Source of the DNA: Sphingomonas sp.
GTDB lineage: Bacteria; Pseudomonadota; Alphaproteobacteria; Sphingomonadales; Sphingomonadaceae
DNA length: 64,000 nt
Assembly: GCA_019635535.1 (NCBI GenBank)
Contig: JAHBZH010000001.1
Span: forward strand, 1,454,995-1,518,994
Direction of reading: 5' to 3'
In this document: positions 42,389-51,326 of the stretch, in pieces
How positions within the stretch are numbered: the stretch's first letter is position 1
Layout: each line of letters begins with the position of its first letter
The notes under the pieces: generated by a model
What the model saw: only the letters and a program-made list of their open reading frames with translations
What the model was told of the DNA's origin: nothing
Database searches by the model: none
Program-made: the position numbers and the translations under genes

Positions 42389-43222
42389 ATGCACAGGATC
42401 ATGTTCAACCTGGCGGCGGCCGGCGCGATGGGAATGGCGGCGCCCGTCGCGGCGCAGGAGGCCGGGCCGGAAATCTGGCGGCTGGATTGCGGCGAGATCC
42501 ATGTCACCGATCTCAACGCCTTTTCCGACGCCTTCCTTTATACCGGCCTGGAAAAGACGCTGACGTCGAGCTGCTACCTCATCCGCCATGGCGACCGCTA
42601 TCTGCTGTGGGACACCGGCCTTTCCGCTGACATGCTCGGCACCACGGTCGAGAGCGGGCCGTTCCGGATGACGCTGCGCGAGCGGATCGTGCCGCAGCTT
42701 GAGCGGATCAATGTGCGGCCCGACCAGATAAGCTTCGTCGGCATCAGTCATTACCATTTCGATCATACCGGCCAGCTCGCCGACTTCCCCGGCGCGACCC
42801 TCCTGATCGGTCAGGGCGACTGGGACGTGCTGCGCGCCGGCCAGGGGCCGGCCAATCTCGCCACGCCGTTCCGTCGCTGGATCGACGGCGGCGGCGAGGT
42901 CCAGCCGGCGGCGCGCGACCATGACGTGTTCGGCGACGGCAGCGTCGTGATGCTGAACCTGCCCGGCCATACGCCCGGTCATCACGGCCTGCTCGTGCGG
43001 CTGGCCGGCGGGCGCAACATCCTGCTCTCCGGCGACCAGCTCCACTTCCTCGAGCAGATCGGCAATGCCGGCGTGCCGCCGTTCAATACCAACCGGGCCG
43101 ATACGCTCGCCTCTACGGTCCGGCTGCTCGCCATCGCCGACAGCCTGGAGGCCGAGTTGATCATCCAGCACGAGCCGGCGGACATCGCCAAGCTTCCCGC
43201 TTTTCCGGCATCGGCGCGATGA
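42389..43222 (+). CDS. Periplasmic metallo-beta-lactamase-fold hydrolase
   Basis: A 277-residue MBL protein with a signal peptide (MGMAAPVAAQE). The zinc motif SHYHFDHTGQL and the second-site histidines (LPGHTPGHH; SGDQL) are complete. It resembles N-acyl-homoserine lactonases and other MBL hydrolases. AGGGAGG precedes the start; the stop overlaps the next gene by 4 bp. Confidence 0.87.
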   Translation: MHRIMFNLAAAGAMGMAAPVAAQEAGPEIWRLDCGEIHVTDLNAFSDAFLYTGLEKTLTSSCYLIRHGDRYLLWDTGLSADMLGTTVESGPFRMTLRERIVPQLERINVRPDQISFVGISHYHFDHTGQLADFPGATLLIGQGDWDVLRAGQGPANLATPFRRWIDGGGEVQPAARDHDVFGDGSVVMLNLPGHTPGHHGLLVRLAGGRNILLSGDQLHFLEQIGNAGVPPFNTNRADTLASTVRLLAIADSLEAELIIQHEPADIAKLPAFPASAR

Positions 43223-44217
43223 AGACGTTGCTGTCGCGCGCCCCGGGCGGCCCGGAGACGCTGGAGCTGGCGGATGTCCCCGATCCGGCCGCGGGTGCGG
43301 GCCAGTTGCTCGTCGCGGTGAAAGCCTGCGCGATCAACTATCCCGACGTGCTGATCATCGAGGACAAATATCAGTTCCGCCCGGAGCGGCCCTTCGCGCC
43401 GGGCGGGGAGATCGCCGGCGTGGTGGAAGCGGTGGGCGAGGGCGTTTCCGGCTGGGCGCCGGGCGACCGGCTCATCGCGATGCTGGGCCATGGCGGGCTG
43501 GCGGAGAAGATCGTCGTCGATGCCGCCAAGGCGATCCCGATGCCGGAAGGGCGCGACTTCGCGGCGGCCTCCGCGCTGATCCTGACCTATGGCACGACGA
43601 TCCACGCGCTGCTCGACCGGGGCAAATTGCGGGAAGGCGAGACGTTGCTGGTGCTGGGCGCGGCCGGCGGCGTCGGACTGGCGGCGGTGGAGCTGGGCAA
43701 GGCCTTCGGCGCGCGGGTCGTCGCGGCGGTGTCGTCGGAGGAGAAGGCCGAAGCCGCGCGCGCCGCCGGGGCGGACGCGACGATGATCTATCCGCGCGGG
43801 CCGTTCGACAGAGACGGGGCGAAGGCGCTGGCCCGGCAGTTCAAGGACGCGGTCGGCGGCAACGGGGCCGACGTGATCTACGATCCGGTCGGCGGCGATT
43901 ATGCCGAGGCCGCCTTGCGGGCGATCGGCTGGGAAGGGCGGTTCCTGGTGGTCGGCTTTCCGGCCGGCATTCCCAAGCTGCCGCTCAACCTCACTTTGCT
44001 CAAGAGCTGCGACGTGCGCGGTGTTTTCTGGGGGGCCTTCGCGGCGCGCGACCCGAAGGCCAATGCGGCGCATATCGCGACCCTCTTCCGCCTGTGGGAC
44101 GAGGGCAGGATCGCACCCAAGGTCAGCCGCACCTGGCCGCTGGCCGAGGGCGGCGATGCGATCGCGCACATGGCGGCGCGGCAGGCGGTGGGGAAACTGG
44201 TGGTCACGATCGGCTGA
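43219..44217 (+). CDS. NADPH:quinone oxidoreductase / zinc-free MDR
   Basis: A 332-residue medium-chain reductase without the catalytic zinc ligands: VKACAINYPDVLIIEDKYQF, GEIAGVVEAVGEGVSGWAPG, VLGAAGGVGLAAVELGKAF (NADPH loop) and VGGDYAEAALRAIGWEGRFL. It fits the QOR family that reduces quinones or enones. It closes the coupled run that began at scoA. Confidence 0.9.
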   Translation: MKTLLSRAPGGPETLELADVPDPAAGAGQLLVAVKACAINYPDVLIIEDKYQFRPERPFAPGGEIAGVVEAVGEGVSGWAPGDRLIAMLGHGGLAEKIVVDAAKAIPMPEGRDFAAASALILTYGTTIHALLDRGKLREGETLLVLGAAGGVGLAAVELGKAFGARVVAAVSSEEKAEAARAAGADATMIYPRGPFDRDGAKALARQFKDAVGGNGADVIYDPVGGDYAEAALRAIGWEGRFLVVGFPAGIPKLPLNLTLLKSCDVRGVFWGAFAARDPKANAAHIATLFRLWDEGRIAPKVSRTWPLAEGGDAIAHMAARQAVGKLVVTIG

Positions 44218-44280
44218 CTTGTTGCGCCGGGCGGGCCGCGCGCCTATCTCGGCCCCGACATTTGCAGCCAAGGGATTGCC

Positions 44281-44607
44281 ATGACCAGCTTCGACGACCG
44301 GCAGCGCGCTTTCGAGACCAAATTCGCGCGCGACCAGGAAATGCAGTTCAAGATCGTCGCGCGGCGCAACCGGCTGCTCGGCCAGTGGGCGGCGAAGAAG
44401 ATGAACCTGACCGAAGCCGAGGCCGACGCTTATGCCAAGGACGTGATCCGCGCCGATTTCGAGGAAGCGGGCGACGAGGACGTGATCCGCAAGCTGCTCG
44501 GCGACCTGACCTCGGCCGGGGTCGAGATCGACGAGGCTGAGATCCGTGCCCAGATCGAGCACAAGACCGCCGAGGCGCGCCGCCATTTCATCGAGACGAT
44601 GGACTAA
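44281..44607 (+). CDS. ATP synthase inhibitor subunit zeta (DUF1476)
   Basis: A 108-residue helical protein: MTSFDDRQRAFETKFARDQE, FKIVARRNRLLGQWAAKKMN and LTEAEADAYAKDVIRADFEE. These match alphaproteobacterial zeta, which blocks rotary ATP hydrolysis through its N-terminus. It is followed by bolA and grxD, a common class-specific cluster. Confidence 0.9.
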   Translation: MTSFDDRQRAFETKFARDQEMQFKIVARRNRLLGQWAAKKMNLTEAEADAYAKDVIRADFEEAGDEDVIRKLLGDLTSAGVEIDEAEIRAQIEHKTAEARRHFIETMD

Positions 44608-44611
44608 GCCG

Positions 44612-44845
44612 ATGCCGATGGCCGCGGACGTGATCGAGGCGCTGATCCGGGAGGGGATTCCGGACGCGACGATCGAGATCGTCGATCTGGCCGGCGATGG
44701 CGATCATTACGAGGCGCGGGTGGTTGCGGAGAGCTTCCGGGGCCAGCCGCGCGTCAGGCAACACCAGCGCGTCTATGCGGCGCTGGGCGGCCGGATGGGC
44801 ACGGAGCTGCACGCGCTGAAGCTCAGCACCGCAATTCCCGAATGA
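44612..44845 (+). CDS. BolA-family protein
   Basis: A 77-residue BolA: VIEALIREGIPDATIEIVDL, DHYEARVVAESFRGQPRVRQ, HQRVYAALGGRMGTELHALK with conserved His. With the monothiol glutaredoxin next door it forms an iron-sulfur-binding complex. Confidence 0.9.
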   Translation: MPMAADVIEALIREGIPDATIEIVDLAGDGDHYEARVVAESFRGQPRVRQHQRVYAALGGRMGTELHALKLSTAIPE

Positions 44846-44857
44846 AGGATGAGTGAG

Positions 44858-45181
44858 ATGAGCGACGCCAACACCCGCATCGACGAGATCGTGAAAGCCA
44901 ACCAGATCGTGCTGTTCATGAAAGGCACGGCGCTCTTCCCGCAATGCGGCTTCTCGTCGCGGGCGATCGCCATTCTCGATCATCTCGGCGTCGCGTTCGA
45001 GACGGTCGACGTGCTGCAGGACGCGGAGATCCGCCAGGGGATCAAGGATTATTCCGACTGGCCGACCATTCCGCAGCTCTACGTGAAGGGCGAGTTCGTC
45101 GGCGGATCGGACATCATGATGGAGATGTTCCAGGCCGGCGAGCTGCAGGAGCTGGTCGCCGGCCTGGCCAAGGTGGATTGA
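44858..45181 (+). CDS. grxD: Grx4-family monothiol glutaredoxin
   Basis: A 107-residue glutaredoxin with the CGFS active site ([13 protein letters not shown]), [24 protein letters not shown] and the cis-Pro. It carries [2Fe-2S] clusters and pairs with BolA. AAGG precedes the chosen start. Confidence 0.93.
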   Translation: MSDANTRIDEIVKANQIVLFMKGTALFPQCGFSSRAIAILDHLGVAFETVDVLQDAEIRQGIKDYSDWPTIPQLYVKGEFVGGSDIMMEMFQAGELQELVAGLAKVD

Positions 45182-45200
45182 ATCCCGGAAAATCTTACCG

Positions 45201-45327
45201 CTCATCCTGAGTAGCCGTTGAGCGAAGTCGAAACGGCGTATCGAAGGACGTAGGAAGTCTCCTTCCGGTCCTTCGATACGGGACTTCCCCCGGATCAAGT
45301 CCGGGGTCAGTCCCTACTCAGGATGAG
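45201..45327. repeat. Nested inverted-repeat element
   Basis: Outer arms CTCATCCTGAGTAG (45201-45214) and CTACTCAGGATGAG (45314-45327) are perfect. Inner arms CGTATCGAAGGAC (45237-45249) and GTCCTTCGATACG (45268-45280) are also perfect. A CCGGATCAAGTCCGG palindrome lies between. The element resembles intergenic repeats common in sphingomonads. It lies between two convergent genes and may act as a terminator. Confidence 0.75.
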
Positions 45328-45346
45328 CGGGTTTGGGGTTTTCACC

Positions 45347-45751
45347 TCACGTCATCGAGGCGACGGCGACGCCGATCAGCGCGCGGCGCAGGCCGATGCG
45401 CTCCAGCAGCGCCATCGCCAGTACCACGGCGGCCTGCACCAGCACGAAGGCGATGCCGAGCGCGGTGATGCCGGCGAAGACGAAGATCACCGCCACGCTC
45501 TTCGCCACCCACAGGAAATTGCCGATAATCACCAGCCAGACGAGCGCCGGCGCGGCGGCGTTGCGCGTCGCCAGCCAGCCCATGAACAGGCCGCACGGGA
45601 TCAGGAGCGCGCCCGCGGCCATCAGCAGGGCCGGCGACAGGCCGAGCGGTCCGGACAGCAGGTTCGCGCCGGGAATCAGCAACGCCGCCATGCCGAGGCA
45701 GCTCGCCGCGTCGAGGAGAAGCACGCGCTTCAGGAAGGGAGTCATCTGCAT
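45347..45751 (-). CDS. Four-helix membrane protein of unknown function
   Basis: A 134-residue membrane protein with four helices (AALLIPGANLLSG; LLMAAGALLIPCGLFMGWLA; ALVWLVIIGNFLWVAKSV; IAFVLVQAAVVLAMALLERI). No family recognised. GGAGGACGAT before the ATG at 45751 sets the start. It is divergent from an XRE-type regulator, which may control it. Confidence 0.65.
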   Translation of the reverse strand: MQMTPFLKRVLLLDAASCLGMAALLIPGANLLSGPLGLSPALLMAAGALLIPCGLFMGWLATRNAAAPALVWLVIIGNFLWVAKSVAVIFVFAGITALGIAFVLVQAAVVLAMALLERIGLRRALIGVAVASMT

Positions 45752-45858
45752 ATCGTCCTCCGTCATTTGGTGGGGCGGATATGCTCCCTGAGAGGGAAGG
45801 CCGTCGATTACCCGGAAAGTAATGGCGGTTTTCGCTGGAGGAGCGCAGGACGGGGGGC

Positions 45859-46641
45859 ATGAGCACGATCGCCGCCGATCCGCCGTCTTTCGGGGACCAG
45901 CTTCGCCAGTGGCGCGGCCAGCGTCACATGAGCCAGCTCGATCTGGCGCTGGAGGCGGAAATCTCCTCCCGCCATCTGAGCTTCGTCGAGACGGGCCGCT
46001 CGAAGCCGTCGCGCGACATGGTGCTGCGCCTCGCCGAATGCCTCGGCGTGCCGCTGCGCGGCCGCAACGCGCTGCTGCTCGCGGCGGGCTATGCCCCGGT
46101 CTATTCCGAAAAGGGCATCGACACGGCGGCGATGGAGACGGCCCGCACGGTCATCTCCCATGTGCTGAAGGCCTATGAGCCCTTTCCGGCGCTGGCGATC
46201 GACCGGCACTGGAACATGATCGAGGGCAACCGCATCGTCTTCGCGCTGATGGAGGGGGTGGCGCCGCATTTGCTGGAACCGCCGATCAACGCGGTGCGGA
46301 TCAGCCTGCACCCCGAGGGCGTTGCGCCCCGGGTCGTCAACCTGCCCGAATGGCGCGGCGCGCTCTTTTCCCGGCTGCGCGACCAGATCGCGACGAGCGG
46401 CGATCCGGTGCTGGCGGAGTTCCTGGCGGAGCTGCGCGCCTATCCCGGCGGCGAATCGAGCGCGGTGGCCGGCTATCCGCTCGCCATTCCGCTGATCGTC
46501 GACACGCCGCTCGGTCGGCTCTCGCTCCTGACGATGAGTTCGGTCTTCGGCTCGCCGGTCGATGTGACGCTGTCGGAGATCGCGATCGAGTCGCTGCTGC
46601 CAGCCGACGAGCAGACGCTCGAAGCTTTGCGCAAGCTCTGA
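45859..46641 (+). CDS. XRE-type regulator with MmyB-like ligand domain
   Basis: A 260-residue protein. The N-terminal HTH (~10-65) is SFGDQLRQWRGQRHMSQLDL ... ISSRHLSFVETGRSKPSRDM. The C-terminal ~180 residues have the PAS-like MmyB pattern (YEPFPALAIDRHWNMIEGNR; LPEWRGALFSRLRDQI). Such proteins often repress a divergently transcribed gene; the neighbour at 45347-45751 is the obvious target. Confidence 0.82.
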   Translation: MSTIAADPPSFGDQLRQWRGQRHMSQLDLALEAEISSRHLSFVETGRSKPSRDMVLRLAECLGVPLRGRNALLLAAGYAPVYSEKGIDTAAMETARTVISHVLKAYEPFPALAIDRHWNMIEGNRIVFALMEGVAPHLLEPPINAVRISLHPEGVAPRVVNLPEWRGALFSRLRDQIATSGDPVLAEFLAELRAYPGGESSAVAGYPLAIPLIVDTPLGRLSLLTMSSVFGSPVDVTLSEIAIESLLPADEQTLEALRKL

Positions 46642-46651
46642 AAAAAGCGAA

Positions 46652-46690
46652 GGGCGGGCCGCGCGACCGGAAAAGTGCGCTGGCCCGCCC
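46652..46690. terminator. Stem-loop after the XRE regulator
   Basis: GGGCGGGCC (46652-46660) pairs with GGCCCGCCC (46682-46690), with a 21-nt loop and no strong T tract; an intrinsic terminator is likely but weak. Confidence 0.4.
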
Positions 46691-46858
46691 GGAGTTTGGA
46701 ACCGTGGACGCACGAAGAGATACATAGGCCGTGCCAGAGCGCGCGAAGCACGCAAATCCGCCGCTTTTCACGGTAAACGGGATTTAACCCTGTTCGCCGG
46801 CTGTAAGAACCACCGACACTTTGATGCTTCCGCCCGTTCATCCGTCGTTCATCGGAAT

Positions 46859-46874
46859 GACTACACTCGTAATC
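46859..46874. promoter_or_regulatory. Candidate BlaI operator
   Basis: GACTAC-ACTC-GTAATC is an imperfect inverted repeat with one mismatch, 22 bp before the blaI ATG and overlapping a -10-like TACACT. BlaI/MecI proteins bind TACA-N-TGTA-type palindromes, which this resembles. The stretch 46691-46858 shows no gene. Confidence 0.45.
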
Positions 46875-46896
46875 GTCAGTCGCAACGGGGTGGGAC

Positions 46897-47265
46897 ATGG
46901 CCGAACGCATATCCGCGGCCGAGCATGAGATCATGGAAGTGCTGTGGCGCGATTCGCCGCTGACGGCGGCCGAAGTCGCCGAACGCGCGCCGGCCGAACG
47001 CGGCTGGAGCATCCGCACCGTGAAGACCCTGCTGTCGCGCCTGCTCGCCAAGGGCGCGCTGGTGCATGAAGAGGAAGGCCGGCGCTATCTCTACCGCCCG
47101 GCGGTGGCGCGCGCGGATTATGTGGCGCGCGAATCGCGGGCGCTGCTCGACCGGCTGTTCGGCGGCAGCGTCAGCCCGCTCGTCGCCCATCTCGCCGAGC
47201 GCGACGATCTCAGCCAGGCGGACATCGCCGAGATCGAGACGCTGCTGAAGGCGCTGAAGCCGTGA
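46897..47265 (+). CDS. BlaI/MecI/CopY-family repressor
   Basis: A 122-residue winged-helix repressor: ISAAEHEIMEVLWRDSPLTA, SIRTVKTLLSRLLAKGALVH, EEEGRRYLYRPAVARADYVA. Dimeric; released by proteolysis started by the partner M56 protease. It overlaps that gene by 4 bp. Confidence 0.9.
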   Translation: MAERISAAEHEIMEVLWRDSPLTAAEVAERAPAERGWSIRTVKTLLSRLLAKGALVHEEEGRRYLYRPAVARADYVARESRALLDRLFGGSVSPLVAHLAERDDLSQADIAEIETLLKALKP

Positions 47266-48623
47266 CCGGCTGGTTCTTCGCCAATATGGGCTGGGCGAGC
47301 GTGCTGATGCTCGCCGTGCTGCTCATCCGCCGGCCGTTCGCGCGGGCGTTCGGCGCCGGGCCGGCTTATGCGCTGTGGCTGCTGCCGGCGTTACGCCTCG
47401 TCATGCCGCCGCTGCCCGCCTGGCCGGCGGATGTCCAGAACCTGCTTGCGTCCCAGACAGTGATCCTGTGGGCGGAGGAGGCCACCGCGCCCATCTCGCC
47501 GGACGGCGGAGCCGGGCAGTGGGTGCCCATCCTGCTCGCGATCTGGGCCCTGGGCGCGGCCGCCCTGCTCGGCTGGCAATGGCTGGCCTATCGGCGCTTC
47601 CTGACCGCCTTGTCGGCCAGCGCGCGCGGCATCGGCGCGCATCTGGGGCTGCCGCTGATCGAAAGCGATGCGGTGACCGGCCCGCTGGCGCTCGGCCTGC
47701 TCGACAGGCGGATCGTCGTGCCGGCCGATTTCGCCACCCGCTACACGCCCGCCGAACGCGCCCTCGCGCTGGAACATGAGACGGTCCACCATCGGCGCGG
47801 CGATATCTGGTGGAACCATGCCGCGCTCGCGATCCTCGCCCTCAACTGGTTCAACCCTGTCGCCTGGCTCGCCTTCCGCGCCTTCCGCGCCGATCAGGAA
47901 CTGGCCTGCGACGCTGCCGTCACCGCGTCGGCCGACGCCGGGGCACGGCGCGATTATGCCCAGGCTCTCGTCAAATCCGCGAGCCGTCCCGGCCTGATCG
48001 CGGCCTGCCCGCTCAACCACGCCGATCAACTGAAACGGAGACTGAGGATGATGAACGACCACAGACGCAGCCGCATGCGGCTGATCGGCGGCGCGACGGC
48101 GCTGGCGCTCCTCGCCGGAATGGGGCTGAGCGCGGGCGTGCCGAGCCTCGCCCAGCAGGGCGAGCAGCAGAAAAGCGAGCAGCGCACCGAACGGCGCGAG
48201 GAGAGGATCGTCATTCGCACCCATCGCGAGGGGGACGGCGGCGAGACCCGGATCGAGCGGCGCGGCGGTGATGGCGACGTCCAGGTCCGCGAGCGTCGCA
48301 ATGTCATTGTCATGATGGACCGCGAGGGCAGCGGCGCCGAAAGCGAGGTCCGCAACTTCCGGCTGGAAGGACCGGGCGGCGCGGAGATCAGCCTGCCCGA
48401 GGATTGCGAGGGCGACCGGGCGACGGCCAGCGAGGAAACAGTCGGCAATCGCCGCACCAGGGTCGTGCTGTGCAGCCGGGGCGGCGGCACGCCGGCCGAA
48501 CGCGCCGAGCGGCTGCGATCCGCCCGCGATCGGCTCGCGGCGAGTGACCATCTGAGCGCCGAATCGCGCGAACGGGTGCTGGCGGCGATCGATCGCGCCA
48601 TCACGGATCTCGGCGCCCAATAA
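47262..48623 (+). CDS. BlaR1-type M56 membrane metallopeptidase
   Basis: A 453-residue M56 protein with four N-terminal helices and the zinc motif HETVHHRRGD (HExxH). NWFNPVAWLAFRAFRADQEL carries the distal Glu region. The C-terminal ~180 residues are not a penicillin-binding sensor. They are rich in Glu/Arg (EQQKSEQRTERREERIVIRT) with two cysteines (LPEDCEGD; VVLCSRGG). The sensed signal is therefore unknown. GTG start. Confidence 0.87.
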   Translation: MTGWFFANMGWASVLMLAVLLIRRPFARAFGAGPAYALWLLPALRLVMPPLPAWPADVQNLLASQTVILWAEEATAPISPDGGAGQWVPILLAIWALGAAALLGWQWLAYRRFLTALSASARGIGAHLGLPLIESDAVTGPLALGLLDRRIVVPADFATRYTPAERALALEHETVHHRRGDIWWNHAALAILALNWFNPVAWLAFRAFRADQELACDAAVTASADAGARRDYAQALVKSASRPGLIAACPLNHADQLKRRLRMMNDHRRSRMRLIGGATALALLAGMGLSAGVPSLAQQGEQQKSEQRTERREERIVIRTHREGDGGETRIERRGGDGDVQVRERRNVIVMMDREGSGAESEVRNFRLEGPGGAEISLPEDCEGDRATASEETVGNRRTRVVLCSRGGGTPAERAERLRSARDRLAASDHLSAESRERVLAAIDRAITDLGAQ

Positions 48624-48690
48624 TCCGCAAGCCTGGCCGGCGGGCGCGAAATGCCCGCCGGTCCTTCATTTTCGCGGGCCGCGATGCCAC

Positions 48691-49557
48691 ATGGCGGGCA
48701 TGGACAATTGGCCCACCGGCAGGATCGAGCAGGTGCATCCCAAAGTGCGCCGTCTGCTCGCCGCCAATCCTTCACCCTTCACCTATACGGGCACCCAGAC
48801 CTACCTGATCGGTGCGGGCGAGGTGGCGGTGATCGATCCGGGCCCCGATTTGCCCGAGCATGTCGAGGCGATCCTGGCCGCGACCGCGGGCGAACGGATC
48901 GTCGCCATCATGTGTACCCACACCCACCGCGACCACAGCCCGGCGAGCCGGACGCTGGCCGAGGCCACGGGCGCGCCGGTCGTCGGCTGCGCGCCGCTCG
49001 CGCTGGCCGATGACGGCCCCCGCGCCGATGCCGCCTTCGATTTCGATTATGCGCCGGACCGGGTGCTGGCGGACGGCGAGACGGTGAGCGGGCCGGACTG
49101 GACGCTCAGTGCGGTGGCGACGCCGGGCCATACGTCGAACCACCTCTGCTTCGCGCTGGAGGGCGAGGGCCTGCTCTTCACCGGCGATCATGTGATGGGC
49201 TGGTCCACCACGGTGATCGCGCCGCCGGACGGCGACATGAGTACTTATTTCGCGAGCCTGGACCTGCTGCTCCAGCGCGACGACAGGACCTACCTGCCCG
49301 CGCACGGCCCGGCGATCGACAAGCCGCACCGTCATGTCCGCGCGCTGATCACGCACCGGCGGATGCGCGAGAAGCAGATTCTCGACCGGCTCGGCAAGGG
49401 CGAGGAGCGTATCCCGGAGATAGTGGCGCACATGTACCGCGACATCGACCCCAGGCTGCACGGCGCGGCGGGGCGTTCGGTGCTCGCCCATCTCGTCGAT
49501 CTGCAGCGTCGCGGGCGGGTGCGCGGAGAGGGCGAGCGGTGGACCCTGGCCGCCTGA
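48691..49557 (+). CDS. MBL-fold hydrolase, LACTB2-like
   Basis: A 288-residue metallo-beta-lactamase-fold protein: IMCTHTHRDHSPASR (HxHxDH), VATPGHTSNHLCFALEGEGL, LLFTGDHVMGW and a C-terminal winged-helix part (RIPEIVAHMYRDID). It resembles LACTB2/glyoxalase-II-like single-stranded nucleases or thioesterases. It overlaps the next gene by 19 bp. Confidence 0.85.
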   Translation: MAGMDNWPTGRIEQVHPKVRRLLAANPSPFTYTGTQTYLIGAGEVAVIDPGPDLPEHVEAILAATAGERIVAIMCTHTHRDHSPASRTLAEATGAPVVGCAPLALADDGPRADAAFDFDYAPDRVLADGETVSGPDWTLSAVATPGHTSNHLCFALEGEGLLFTGDHVMGWSTTVIAPPDGDMSTYFASLDLLLQRDDRTYLPAHGPAIDKPHRHVRALITHRRMREKQILDRLGKGEERIPEIVAHMYRDIDPRLHGAAGRSVLAHLVDLQRRGRVRGEGERWTLAA

Positions 49558-50285
49558 AACCCTACGCGCCGCTCGCCGCCGCGGGGGCCGCGCTGCTGCT
49601 CGCCGGGCTGCTCCTCGGTTATGCGCTGCGCCCCGCCGTCGCTCCGCCGCCCGCGCCCGACGCGATGCGGGTCGCCGATGCGACCCTGCTGTCGGTGCGC
49701 GAGCAGGGGCGGCTGACCCTGTTCGAGGCGCGCTTCGTGGCGGTGGAAACGTCGAGCGAGACGCGGCTCGGCCTGACCGCGCGCAAGACGCTGATCATGC
49801 CGGGCGACGTGCGCTACGGCGTCGATCTGTCGCGGCTGCGGCGCGAGAATCTGGGCTGGGACGCGGCGACGCGCACGCTCGCCGTGACGCTGCCGCCGCT
49901 CGAGATCGCCGGGCCGCGCATCGATCCCGACCAGGTGCGCGAACATGCCGAAGGCGGCATCCTGATGGCGCTGACCGACGCGGAGGAGGTGATCGACGAT
50001 GCCAATCGCCGCCGCGCGCAGGAGGAATTGATGCGTCAGGCGCGCGAGGACCGGCCGATGGCGCTGGCTCGTCAGGCCGCGATGCGATCGGTGGCGCGCA
50101 GCTTCGCCATGCCATTGCGCGCGGCGGGGATTGACGCCAGCGTTATGGTGCGGTTCGTGGACCCGTCCGGCGCTGAGGTGGCTGCCTTCCTCGACCGACC
50201 GCGCCGGACCGAGGATATCATCGACGACCGGCGGGCAGGTCCGCCGCCGGCCAATGCCAACGGGCAGGGAGAGGCCCCGCAATGA
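49539..50285 (+). CDS. DUF4230 membrane-anchored protein
   Basis: A 248-residue protein with one N-terminal anchor helix (LAAAGAALLLAGLLLGYALR), then the DUF4230 core (LLSVREQGRLTLFEARFVAV; MPGDVRYGVDLSRLRRENLG; TLAVTLPPLEIAG). The family is of unknown function. GTG start inside the preceding gene; the stop overlaps nadA by 4 bp. Confidence 0.8.
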   Translation: MDPGRLKPYAPLAAAGAALLLAGLLLGYALRPAVAPPPAPDAMRVADATLLSVREQGRLTLFEARFVAVETSSETRLGLTARKTLIMPGDVRYGVDLSRLRRENLGWDAATRTLAVTLPPLEIAGPRIDPDQVREHAEGGILMALTDAEEVIDDANRRRAQEELMRQAREDRPMALARQAAMRSVARSFAMPLRAAGIDASVMVRFVDPSGAEVAAFLDRPRRTEDIIDDRRAGPPPANANGQGEAPQ

Positions 50286-51283
50286 ACGCACCCAATGTTT
50301 CGCTGCAGGGGCTGGACCTGCGCGCCGAGATCGACCGGCTGCGCAAGGAGCGCAACGCCGTCATCCTGGCGCATTATTACCAGACGCCTGAGATCCAGGA
50401 CCTGGCCGATTTCGTCGGCGACAGCCTCGATCTGTCGCGCAAGGCGCAGGCGACCGACGCGGATGTGATCGCCTTTTGCGGCGTGCGCTTCATGGCGGAG
50501 ACGGCGAAAATCCTCTCGCCGGAAAAGATCGTCATCCTGCCCGACATGGACGCCGGGTGCAGCCTGGAGGACAGCTGCCCGCCCGAGCAGTTCGCCGCGT
50601 TCCGCGCGGCCCATCCGGACCATATCGCGCTCACCTACATCAATTGCTCGGCGGCGGTGAAGGCATTGAGCGACATCATCGTCACCTCCTCCTCCGCCGA
50701 GACGATCCTGGCGCAGATCCCCGAGGACCAGAAGATCATCTTCGGCCCCGACAAGCATCTCGGCGGCTATCTGGCCCGGCGGATCGGGCGGGACATGCTG
50801 CTCTGGCCCGGCACCTGCATCGTCCACGAATCCTTTTCGGAGACGGAGCTGCTGAAGCTCAAGGCACAGCATCCCGGCGCGCCGGTGCTCGCCCATCCGG
50901 AATGTCCCGGCCACATCCTCGACCATGCCGATTATGTCGGCGCGACCTCCGGCATCCTCAAATATGCATTGGAGAGCGAGGCGGAGCTGCTGATCGTCGC
51001 GACCGAGCCGCACATCATCCACCAGATGGAGAAGACCGCGCCGCACAAGACCTTCATCGGCGCGCCCGGCGCGGACGGCAACTGCAACTGCAACATGTGC
51101 CCCTATATGGCGCTCAACACGATGGAGAAGCTCTACGTGGCGCTGCGCGACCTGGCGCCGCGCATCGAGATCGAGGAGGGGCTGCGCGTGAAGGCCAAGC
51201 AGAGCCTGGACCGGATGCTGGAGATGGCCGGCAACACGGTCGGCAAGGGCGACGTGGGAAAGCCGCATATTTCGGGGGACTGA
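50282..51283 (+). CDS. nadA: Quinolinate synthase
   Basis: A 333-residue NadA: RNAVILAHYYQTPEIQDLAD, FVGDSLDLSRKAQATDADVI, FCGVRFMAETAKILSPEK, MDAGCSLEDSCP, ATSGILKYALESEAELLIVA and the [4Fe-4S] ligand region CNCNMCPYMALNTMEKL. It makes quinolinate for NAD synthesis. No nadB or nadC is nearby. Confidence 0.96.
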   Translation: MNAPNVSLQGLDLRAEIDRLRKERNAVILAHYYQTPEIQDLADFVGDSLDLSRKAQATDADVIAFCGVRFMAETAKILSPEKIVILPDMDAGCSLEDSCPPEQFAAFRAAHPDHIALTYINCSAAVKALSDIIVTSSSAETILAQIPEDQKIIFGPDKHLGGYLARRIGRDMLLWPGTCIVHESFSETELLKLKAQHPGAPVLAHPECPGHILDHADYVGATSGILKYALESEAELLIVATEPHIIHQMEKTAPHKTFIGAPGADGNCNCNMCPYMALNTMEKLYVALRDLAPRIEIEEGLRVKAKQSLDRMLEMAGNTVGKGDVGKPHISGD

Positions 51284-51326
51284 AGCCGCGATCGTGGCCG
51301 GTCGAACCGCGCGCGGCGCGCAGACC

